From positions 62,001 to 126,000 of the forward strand of contig JAEUHI010000077.1 of NCBI GenBank assembly GCA_016795385.1: DNA of 64,000 nucleotides, in the 5' to 3' direction. Source of the DNA: Verrucomicrobiales bacterium (GTDB taxonomy: Bacteria; Verrucomicrobiota; Verrucomicrobiia; Verrucomicrobiales; DEV007). Within the stretch, counting starts at the first letter, position 1. Every line of letters starts with the position of its first letter. Under the pieces are notes generated by a model, which was not told the DNA's origin, searched no databases, and saw only the letters and a list, made by a program, of their open reading frames with translations. This document shows, one piece after another, positions 44,978 to 52,243 of the stretch. Position numbers and translations under genes: made by a program.

Positions 44978-46372
44978 TCACCCCACCGCCTCCGGCAACT
45001 CCCGCGCGATCTCCTCCACACGATACCCGAAGCCCGGACCTGACAGGGTCGAACCGTCGAGCACACCCTCTTTCCTCTTGTAGAGACCGGGGTGAACGAG
45101 ACGCTCGGGCGCGCTCGCCTCGGGATAGAACTGCATGCCGTTCGATTCGACGCCCATGATCGTGCCGGCGTGGGCGGCGAGGAGGAAATGCGGGATCTGG
45201 GCAAGCATGGGATTGGTGAGATCCTGCACCATCAGGGTCATGCCATGGGCCTTCGCCCAGCAGAGGCTCAGCAGCGCTCCGGTCTGGGTCTTGCAGGTCT
45301 TCAGGGCGACACCGCTCCAGCCGAGTTCGCGGCCGAGCCTGACAAAACGCCAATCATGGGCGCTTTCGTCCATGAAGAGCGGCTTGCGGGCGCTGACGCT
45401 GCGCACGTCGATGCGATTTGCCTCGAGGTCGTAGGGGAAGGGCTGCTCGACGTAGAGGAGCTTCTGGTAGGTCACCGGATCGTCGCTCTTGAGTCGATCG
45501 AGGATTTCATTGACGTAGGCGGGCTCGGTGACGGTGCAGTTGAAATCGGCGGTCAGCCAGGTGACGCCCTCCTCCCGCGAGATCGCGCCGATTTTCACCA
45601 TGCGGTCGTAGTCCCAGGCCGCGTCGTTGCCGCGCAGCTTGATCTTCAGGCAGTCGAGCCCGTCTTCGCGGATCCAGTCACGCAGCAGCACGGGGTAGCC
45701 GTCGTCCGGTTCGCTGCCGGTGAGGTCGGCCGGATCGATCGCGTCGAGTCCGCCGACAAGGTGCCACACGGGGAGTTTCTTCGGCGCTTCCTTCACGAGG
45801 AAGTCGGTGGGATAAAGCCCGCGGAAGGAGGGACCGCCCTCGACCGGTTCGAGGAAATCGGCGAGATCGCGGGGGAGGAAATCGGATCCGTAGGTCTCAT
45901 AGACGGGGAGGTCGTGAAGCTTGCCGTAGGCATCGTGCACGGCGATATCGAAGAGCGAGAAACAAACCAGCGCGGCGAGGTGCGGCAAGTGCGCCTCGGG
46001 AGCCCGGTCGGCGTTGAAGGCATCCTGCAGGCCGTGCAGCTCATGCTCGATGAAGTCGTGGCCCAGCTCGAAGGCATGACCCGTCGCCCCCCACTCCGGG
46101 AGGCGCCTGGCGATGGCGATCGTGAAATCCTTCAGCGCGGTGAGGCGTTCCTCATAGGGCACCGGCGAAGGCCAGACCCAGGCGACCGCGAGCGGCGTTT
46201 CCCCCCAGCCCACGGCGGTTTTGCCGTCCATCCCCTCGATCACGACCCGCACCCGCGCACAGGTGACCGAGTCGAGCACCTGCGCCCCGAACTTCAACGG
46301 CACCCGCATCGCGATGGGGAGGAAATAGAGCGTGGCTTCCTTGATGCGGGCGGCTTTGGGATGGTGGGACAT
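44978..46372 (-). CDS. Enolase-superfamily enzyme (mandelate racemase/muconate lactonizing type)
   Basis: A 464-residue enzyme with the enolase-superfamily fold. The catalytic KxK (CLKIKLRG), the metal ligands in TADFNC and YVEQPF and the MDES block, and the second lysine in ALKTCKTQTG can be placed. The N-terminal capping domain is longer than usual. Sugar-acid dehydration or epimerisation is the probable activity; with gntK nearby an aldonate pathway is plausible but not proven. A 405-bp gene-free region lies upstream. Confidence 0.87.
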   Translation of the reverse strand: MSHHPKAARIKEATLYFLPIAMRVPLKFGAQVLDSVTCARVRVVIEGMDGKTAVGWGETPLAVAWVWPSPVPYEERLTALKDFTIAIARRLPEWGATGHAFELGHDFIEHELHGLQDAFNADRAPEAHLPHLAALVCFSLFDIAVHDAYGKLHDLPVYETYGSDFLPRDLADFLEPVEGGPSFRGLYPTDFLVKEAPKKLPVWHLVGGLDAIDPADLTGSEPDDGYPVLLRDWIREDGLDCLKIKLRGNDAAWDYDRMVKIGAISREEGVTWLTADFNCTVTEPAYVNEILDRLKSDDPVTYQKLLYVEQPFPYDLEANRIDVRSVSARKPLFMDESAHDWRFVRLGRELGWSGVALKTCKTQTGALLSLCWAKAHGMTLMVQDLTNPMLAQIPHFLLAAHAGTIMGVESNGMQFYPEASAPERLVHPGLYKRKEGVLDGSTLSGPGFGYRVEEIARELPEAVG

Positions 46373-46739
46373 GGGGTTGGGAGAGGGTTAAGTGAATTGT
46401 TCGGTTTCGTTTCTCGGCTTCGCAGAGGTCGTATGGCTCGGAAAGGCGACGGGGCAAGGCGGGAGAAGTGATTGGGAAAGGACGACGTAATCAATCACTC
46501 GGAGGGAAATCTAGCGGGAAGATCGGGAGGTCCATTCGATTGCTGATGTTCAACGGGTTACAGCGAATCATGGTCAGTTATATGAAATCATTTGCCCGGC
46601 CGGGGATGCTTGAGTCCCACCCCCGATTGTTTGCCTTATTGCGGATGTCGGGATGTTTTGAGCTTGAACTCGATCACGCGATGTAGCAAACTTGGAATGA
46701 ACCACTCAACTCCCGCATGGGAGGTAGGTGGTGAAAAAT
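46373..46739. other. Gene-free stretch upstream of the enolase-family gene, with RNA-like hairpins
   Basis: About 370 bp without a convincing gene. Potential stems on the plus strand are GATTGCTG (46538-46545) with CAGCGAATC (46561-46569, one bulge), CGGGG/CCCCG (46601-46605, 46621-46625), GTTTGC/GCAAAC, and ACCACT/AGGTGGT enclosing CTCCC/GGGAG near 46700-46732. A terminator follows directly. It may encode a small RNA, or be the 5' region of the minus-strand enolase-family gene. GC content is lower than in neighbouring genes. Confidence 0.35.
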
Positions 46740-46779
46740 CAGAACGCCGTTTTCCGCAAGGAGGACGGCGTTCTGTTTT
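46740..46779. terminator. Bidirectional rho-independent terminator
   Basis: An 11-bp perfect stem, CAGAACGCCGT (46740-46750) with ACGGCGTTCTG (46765-46775), has a T-run on the plus side (TTTT, 46776-46779) and ATTTTT on the other when read on the minus strand. It lies immediately past the stop of the DUF3800 gene and so ends that message, and would also stop anything transcribed rightward from 46373. Confidence 0.85.
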
Positions 46780-47572
46780 ACGGGCTGGAAGGAATGATAA
46801 CTAGTCCATAAGGATGGCTGGTGGAGGCCTTGAGGTTAAGAACGGGCTTGAGGATGTCGAGGCACGAAAGGATGAAGGCGTCGTCCAATTCCGCAGGCGA
46901 CCGTTTCGGCAAGGCCGCGATCCCCGTCGATGCGGCTGTATGCGCGTAGAAAAGAAAGGCGACGAGGTCGGCGATCTGGATGAAGTAGGACTCCTTCGAG
47001 TCTTTCGGGAGCGGGTCTTCGATGAGGTGCCGGATCTCTCGCCGATAGGCCGTTTGGCCCGCAAACTTCGAGGGGATGAAATTGATTTTCTGCATCCGCC
47101 GGGTCGTGGAGCGCATCTTCGCGAGTCGGCCCTCGTCGGAGATGATGAGGAAGCGGTTGGCGGAGCTGGAACGGAGGTCCGATTCAATCCGATTGACGGA
47201 GTAAGACAGGGCTTTGTCGAGTACGTTGAAGACACCGATCCGAATCCAGGGTTTCACCACCGCGGTGGTGATGATGCGAAGGCTCAACTGCGCAGTGACT
47301 TCACACAAACGCCGCACCACCTCGACTCTTTCGGCCCCTTCGAGGCGAAGCGGTGCGTATGGCTTTTTGTTCAGGAGGAGTTCCTTGGTGTGAACCTCCA
47401 ATTTGAAGGGGAAGTTGAAATCGACGGCCAGCTGGCGCTTGAACCTGGCGAGAATCTCGAAGTTTTCCCTCCAGTCCAACGCCGGGCAGTAAACCCCGGC
47501 GAGCACGAACAAGGGTGAGGCGTACTGCGGGAAGCCATCGTCGCCGGATTCATCGTAGTAGACCACGTGCAT
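46778..47572 (-). CDS. DUF3800 domain protein
   Basis: A 264-residue protein of the DUF3800 family, which has an RNase H-like fold and is frequent in mobile and defence-related gene sets. Acidic residues expected for metal binding are present in VVYYDESGDDG at the N-terminus, ISDEGRLAKM in the middle and FIQIADLVAFL near the end. Its biochemical role is unproven. The gene stands alone, with a terminator touching its stop and non-coding sequence on both sides, which fits an acquired cargo gene. Confidence 0.87.
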   Translation of the reverse strand: MHVVYYDESGDDGFPQYASPLFVLAGVYCPALDWRENFEILARFKRQLAVDFNFPFKLEVHTKELLLNKKPYAPLRLEGAERVEVVRRLCEVTAQLSLRIITTAVVKPWIRIGVFNVLDKALSYSVNRIESDLRSSSANRFLIISDEGRLAKMRSTTRRMQKINFIPSKFAGQTAYRREIRHLIEDPLPKDSKESYFIQIADLVAFLFYAHTAASTGIAALPKRSPAELDDAFILSCLDILKPVLNLKASTSHPYGLVIIPSSP

Positions 47573-47703
47573 CGAAAGGGAATGGTTTCAGGCCCGGTAA
47601 TCGTCGAATGAATCAACAAGCGCGCGCGAGGTGCGTGGCTGGTGGTTCAGAACGAGCGGCGCGTAGGGAGAAGTCGGAAACTGCGGGTGAAGTGCCATGC
47701 CAG

Positions 47704-47726
47704 AGTCTCTTTAACTTGCAGAGACT
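47704..47726. other. Short hairpin between the DUF3800 gene and the secreted-protein gene
   Basis: AGTCTCT (47704-47710) and AGAGACT (47720-47726) form a perfect 7-bp stem with a 9-base loop. It lies after the stop of the minus-strand gene ending at 47775 and ahead of the DUF3800 start, so it could be a weak terminator or operator. No T-run follows on the minus strand. Confidence 0.25.
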
Positions 47727-47774
47727 TCGCCTTCAAGGCCCGTTACCGGGATTTTTGCCCGCCGTTCGACCAGA

Positions 47775-48950
47775 TCACTGTGCCGCAGGTGCCGGAGCCG
47801 GTACTGCCGGAGTCTCCGCAGGAGCAGGAGCGGCGGGTGCCTCCGCCGCCGGCAAATCCTTCAACACAAAGCGCATCAGATTCGATTCACCCTTCCGCCA
47901 CTTGTAGCCGGTGCCGAAGCCGAGCGGCTTTTTGTCGGTTTGATAGGCTTGGAAGAGGTCGTCCTGGAACGAATCCTTGAAGAGTTCGATCGGTCCGGTG
48001 TAGACACCGTAGAGGGTCGCATTCCACACCGCGGGATCGAAGCGGCGGTAGGGGATGCCGGAGTCGTCCTGGATGATCTGCTGGCTGTGGGTGAGGAGAT
48101 GGTCGCGCACTTTCGAGAACCAGTCGTTGTGCATGAGGAAGGACGCTGCCTTCAAGTAGGCGCTGCCCTTGGGCTGCTGCGCGATCCAGGTGCCGAAGCC
48201 GGTCGTGTCGAAACCGCCGTTGGAAAGATCGCTCGAGAAATAGTAGATCGTCTTGGGCTGGTTGAGACGGCGCGGGGAGACGACCATGCGCACGGCGTTC
48301 GCGCCTTTATGATCGAAGCCCTGGCTCGCGAGGGTGCCGTCCTTCTGCAGCTTGAGGAACTCGAGCTCCTTCACATACTGGCCCGACTTCGCGAGAAAGA
48401 TCATCATGATCGGGGTGGTGCCCTGGAAGGTGGCGAACTGGAGGTCGTCCTTCATGTCCTTCGTGCGGAAGAAGCTGAGCTGGATGATCTCACCGAGGGA
48501 ATTGCGCACTTCGCCGAGGGCGGTGGCGACGTTGCCTTCGTTCAGCGCGGTGATGTCGGGAGCCTGGCCGACCGGCTCGAGACCGCATAGGATGAAGGTG
48601 CCGGCGGTCGGGAACATGTGGATGGCATGGAGGATATCGGGACCACTGAACATGTAGCGAACCACCGCTCCCGGAGGCTGGGCCGGCACGACTTCGGTGG
48701 CGGACCACTCCGACATGGGAAAGAGGACGCGCTCCTGGTGATTCGCGAAGTCTTTGCCGAACTGGCTCACGTGGCTCTTCCAGGCTGCGGTCTGGGTGAG
48801 CGGGTGATCGGTCTGATTCGGCAGTTCTTCTCCGGCGAGGAAGGCGGCGGCGTCGTTGATCGTGGCGAGCGAGGTGCCGGGGTTTTCCTGGGCGTTGAGG
48901 AGGGAGAAGACGGCGGAAAGGAAAAGAGCGTGAAAAAGCGGAGACTTCAT
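47775..48950 (-). CDS. Secreted protein of unknown function with Pro/Ala-rich tail
   Basis: A 391-residue exported protein. Signal peptide MKSPLFHALFLSAVFSLLNA, a ~340-residue soluble domain (YMFSGPDILHAIHMFPTAGTF, LEPVGQAPDI, GFDTTGFGTWIAQQPKG and YYFSSDLSNGG are regular features), then a Pro/Ala-rich tail (APAPAETPAVPAPAPAA) that may lie in the cell wall or link to another component. I do not recognise a characterised family. The ATG at 48950 is preferred to one four codons upstream. Divergent from the SPFH gene. Confidence 0.8.
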   Translation of the reverse strand: MKSPLFHALFLSAVFSLLNAQENPGTSLATINDAAAFLAGEELPNQTDHPLTQTAAWKSHVSQFGKDFANHQERVLFPMSEWSATEVVPAQPPGAVVRYMFSGPDILHAIHMFPTAGTFILCGLEPVGQAPDITALNEGNVATALGEVRNSLGEIIQLSFFRTKDMKDDLQFATFQGTTPIMMIFLAKSGQYVKELEFLKLQKDGTLASQGFDHKGANAVRMVVSPRRLNQPKTIYYFSSDLSNGGFDTTGFGTWIAQQPKGSAYLKAASFLMHNDWFSKVRDHLLTHSQQIIQDDSGIPYRRFDPAVWNATLYGVYTGPIELFKDSFQDDLFQAYQTDKKPLGFGTGYKWRKGESNLMRFVLKDLPAAEAPAAPAPAETPAVPAPAPAAQ

Positions 48951-49097
48951 GATCGGGCGCATCGACGCCTACTGGATCGCGGGAATCCGGCGGTCGGTCA
49001 AGAGGGATCAATGGCGATTCCGTGACCCTTCTTCCTTTCTCAGCGCTTGATCCGCGCGGGCTTTTCCCGTATCAAGATCGCCGAAGGAGACACCGCC

Positions 49098-50057
49098 ATG
49101 TTTGGATTCCGCTATATCAAATTCGATCCCACCCGTCATGTCATGGTCTACAAGGGGGGCGAGCTGCGGCGCGAGGGGCCGGGCCTGGCCTTCTGGTATT
49201 TTGCTCCATCGACCACGCTCGTGGCGGTGCCGCTGGGCAGTTCGGAGGCACATTACATCTTCGAGGAAACGACGCTCGACTACCAGCAGGTGACGATCCA
49301 GGGACAGGTGACCTACCGCATTTCCGATCCGAAAAAAGCCGCCTTGCTCCTCAACCACACGCTCGATGCCCGCGGCGACCGCTACGTCTCGCAGGATCCG
49401 GAGAAGATCCAGCAGCGGGTCGTGACCGCGGTGAACGTGCTCGCCAAAGCTCGGGTGCAGAATCTCTCCCTGCGCGATGCGATGACGGCGGGCGAGCGGC
49501 TCGTGGGGGAAATCCGCGACGAGCTGAAGTCGCATCCCGAGGTGCTCTCGCTCGGACTCGAGATCCTCGGCCTCTCCATCCTCGCGATCAAACCGACCCC
49601 CGACACCGCCCGCGCCCTCGAGGCGGGGACGCGCGAGCAGCTTCTCAAGGAGGCCGATGACGCGATTTTCACCCGTCGCAATGCCTCGGTCGAGCACGAG
49701 CGCTCCATCAAGGAAAACGAGCTGCGCACCGAACAGGCGGTGCAGGAAAAACGCCACCAGATCGAAAAGGCCGACACGACCCACCGCATCGGACAGGAGG
49801 AGAGCCGGCGTGCCCTCGTCGAGCTGGAGGCGGCGAACGCACGCACCTCGGCCGACGCGCGGGCTTATGCGCTGGAGGCGGTGGTGAAGGCCCTCGCGGG
49901 ATCCGATCCCAAGCTGATCCAGGTGCTCGCCCAGGCCCGCATGAAGCCCGATGCCCTTGTCGCCGCGGCGATGACGGAATTCGCGGCCAATGCGGAGAAG
50001 ATCGGCGAGATCAACCTCTCGCCCGAGCTCCTCCACGAGTTGCTCAAGGGCAAATAA
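49098..50057 (+). CDS. SPFH/band-7 domain protein without N-terminal membrane helix
   Basis: A 319-residue protein of the stomatin/prohibitin/flotillin family. The band-7 domain runs from about residue 20 to 190 (IFEETTLDYQQVTIQGQVTYR, IQQRVVTAVNVLAKARVQNL, LGLEILGLSILAIKPT), followed by a long charged coiled coil. Unlike most members it has no clear N-terminal membrane anchor, so it may associate peripherally or stay cytoplasmic. It begins a two-gene unit: the NAD-kinase-like gene starts 12 bp after its stop. Confidence 0.88.
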   Translation: MFGFRYIKFDPTRHVMVYKGGELRREGPGLAFWYFAPSTTLVAVPLGSSEAHYIFEETTLDYQQVTIQGQVTYRISDPKKAALLLNHTLDARGDRYVSQDPEKIQQRVVTAVNVLAKARVQNLSLRDAMTAGERLVGEIRDELKSHPEVLSLGLEILGLSILAIKPTPDTARALEAGTREQLLKEADDAIFTRRNASVEHERSIKENELRTEQAVQEKRHQIEKADTTHRIGQEESRRALVELEAANARTSADARAYALEAVVKALAGSDPKLIQVLAQARMKPDALVAAAMTEFAANAEKIGEINLSPELLHELLKGK

Positions 50058-50069
50058 CCGGACGCCGCT

Positions 50070-51011
50070 GTGAAAAGGCGCACCGAGCGAAAGATCATCG
50101 TCCTCACGCGCGAGACGCGCATCGACGGGCTGCGGAAACGTTTCAACTCGGTCGATCAGGTCTCCTATTTCATCGAGCACCGCGGTGGCAAGGTGGCCGA
50201 CTACCTCGCCGAAGACCGGGTTTACAAGGAATCGATCGCCCGACTGGAGTCGGCGCTGCAGCCCTGGGGCCGGGTGCAGTTGCTCGACCGCATCTATCTG
50301 CCCAACTACGTTTTCGGGCCCGAGGATGTCGTCGTCGCGATCGGTCAGGACGGGCTCGTCGCCAATACCTTGAAATACCTCACCGGCGGCCAGCCGCTCC
50401 TCGGCGTGAATCCCGATCCGGGGCGCTGGGATGGCGTGCTGCTGCCCTTCAAGGTCGAGGAGGTCGGCGAAGTCGTCGGCGAAGTGCTGGCGGGTCGCTA
50501 CGCCTCCCGTGCCGTGACGATGGCCCGCGCCACCCTCAACGACGGACAGGAAATCCTCGCGGTGAACGACTTCTTCATCGGCCAACGCACCCATACCTCG
50601 GCACGGTATTTCATTGAGTGCGGTGGAGTGCGCGAGCAACATTCCTCCAGCGGGGTCATCGTCTCGACCGGACTCGGCTCGACCGGGTGGCTGAAAAGTC
50701 TCGTCCACGGAGCGGCCGCGCTCGCCTCGCTCACCGGCCACGGCGGCCGCACGCCGCAGCCCATCACCCTGCCGTGGGATGCGGAGTCGCTCTATTTCAC
50801 CGTGCGCGAGCCGTTCCCGAGCCGGCAGACGCAAGGTGAGCTCGTCTTCGGCGAGGTCACGCGCGCGCAGCCGCTGAAGATCCGTTCGCTCATGGCCGAG
50901 AGCGGCGTGCTCTTCAGCGACGGGATCGAGTCGGACTTTCTCGAGTTCAACTCCGGCTCCGAGGCCGTCATCACGATCGCCCCGGTTAAGGGCGTTTTGG
51001 TGGTTCGTTAG
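50070..51011 (+). CDS. NAD-kinase-like protein
   Basis: A 313-residue protein with the ATP-NAD kinase fold. The usual GGDGT is changed to AIGQDGLVANTLKYL, while the NDFFIGQRTHTSARY block and SSSGVIVSTGLGSTGW (equivalent to the substrate-binding STPTGSTAY) are retained. The change in the nucleotide loop leaves catalytic ability uncertain. Start is the GTG at 50070. It is paired with an SPFH protein, 12 bp upstream, and its end overlaps the convergent ribD by four bases. Confidence 0.8.
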   Translation: MKRRTERKIIVLTRETRIDGLRKRFNSVDQVSYFIEHRGGKVADYLAEDRVYKESIARLESALQPWGRVQLLDRIYLPNYVFGPEDVVVAIGQDGLVANTLKYLTGGQPLLGVNPDPGRWDGVLLPFKVEEVGEVVGEVLAGRYASRAVTMARATLNDGQEILAVNDFFIGQRTHTSARYFIECGGVREQHSSSGVIVSTGLGSTGWLKSLVHGAAALASLTGHGGRTPQPITLPWDAESLYFTVREPFPSRQTQGELVFGEVTRAQPLKIRSLMAESGVLFSDGIESDFLEFNSGSEAVITIAPVKGVLVVR

Positions 51012-52039
51012 GCTTTCGCGATGCGTCCGCGCACCCGCAGGTTGTCGCCGATCGCGAAGTATTCCGGATCTTCGATCTTGGCGACGAGGCCATCGAGGGG
51101 AAAGAGCCGGCTCTTCCCGCCCCCGAGGAGGGGGGCGAAATAGATGATCACCTCATCGACGAGTCCTTCCTCGAGGGCTTGGGCGAGGAGACGGCCGCCC
51201 GATTCCAACATCACCGCGCAGACGCCGAGCTCGCCGAGACGGTCGAGGGATTCGGCGAAGGTAAGACCCGTGTGCACGATCGTGCGGTCGCGGTGTTCAT
51301 CGGTGAACAGGCGATGCGTCGCGGGCAGGTCGCCGCTGGCGCTGAGCACGACACGCCAAGGTTGTGGGCGCCCTTCCGCCCATGAACCACGCAGGGTCAG
51401 GGCAGGGTTGTCGCGCCGGAAGGTCTCGCCTCCGACAAGAATGGCATCACACTGGCGTCGCCACGATTGCACATCCTCGCGCGAGGCCTCGTTCGAGATC
51501 CATTGGCCCATTCCTTCCGGCAGAGTCGTGCGACCGTCGAGTGTCGCCGCCGTCTTCGCGATCACCCAGGGACGGCCCGTGGTGATGTGGCGGGCAAAAA
51601 AGCGGATCAGATCGCGGCCCTCTTTTTCGAGGACACCGGTCGTCACCTCGACGCCGGCGGCACGTAGGAGGTCGAGCCCCGCTCCGGCGTGGGCGGGATT
51701 CGGATCGGTCGCCGAGACGACGACCCGGGAGAGGCCTGCTTCGAGGATCGCGTCGGTGCACGGCGGAGTGCGCCCGTGGGTCGAGCAGGGCTCGAGCGTC
51801 ACGTAGAGCGTGGCTCCGCGCGCCGCTCCCGTCCCGTGACGCGCGACGACGTCGGCGAGGGCGCGTCGCTCCGCATGGGCTTCGCCCGCCCGTTCGTGCC
51901 AGCCGCGGCCGATCACTTCGCCGTCGCGCACGATCACCGCGCCGACCGGGGGATTCGGACTCGTCGAGCCGAGGCCCTTCGCGCCGGAGGCGAGTGCTTC
52001 GCGCATGTGGTGCTCGTCGTCGGCAGTGAGTTCGGACAT
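51008..52039 (-). CDS. ribD: Riboflavin biosynthesis deaminase/reductase RibD
   Basis: A 343-residue bifunctional enzyme. The N-terminal deaminase has the zinc motif EAHAERRAL and LEPCSTHGRTPPC; the C-terminal reductase starts at about residue 150 (RPWVIAKTAATLDGRTTL, LVGGETFRRDNP, LESGGRLLAQALEEGLVDE). It carries out the second and third steps of riboflavin synthesis. Start at 52039 (MSELTADDEHHM) is the family start. No other rib gene is in the window. Confidence 0.93.
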   Translation of the reverse strand: MSELTADDEHHMREALASGAKGLGSTSPNPPVGAVIVRDGEVIGRGWHERAGEAHAERRALADVVARHGTGAARGATLYVTLEPCSTHGRTPPCTDAILEAGLSRVVVSATDPNPAHAGAGLDLLRAAGVEVTTGVLEKEGRDLIRFFARHITTGRPWVIAKTAATLDGRTTLPEGMGQWISNEASREDVQSWRRQCDAILVGGETFRRDNPALTLRGSWAEGRPQPWRVVLSASGDLPATHRLFTDEHRDRTIVHTGLTFAESLDRLGELGVCAVMLESGGRLLAQALEEGLVDEVIIYFAPLLGGGKSRLFPLDGLVAKIEDPEYFAIGDNLRVRGRIAKA

Positions 52040-52243
52040 GGGCGGAGATCCTAAACCCACCGCGGTGTTTTGGCGAGTGAACCCTCTTCAATCCAGCATC
52101 TGACAGGGTCGCTTGCTCCCGGATGAACCTGGCGCGGCGGAGATTTTTGAAGTTTTTTGCATAGCGGTTTCGTCACATTCGTCTCACCCGGTGAAAACCT
52201 TTTATAGGGACATCTCTCTTCTCACCACTCATCCTTGCGAAAC

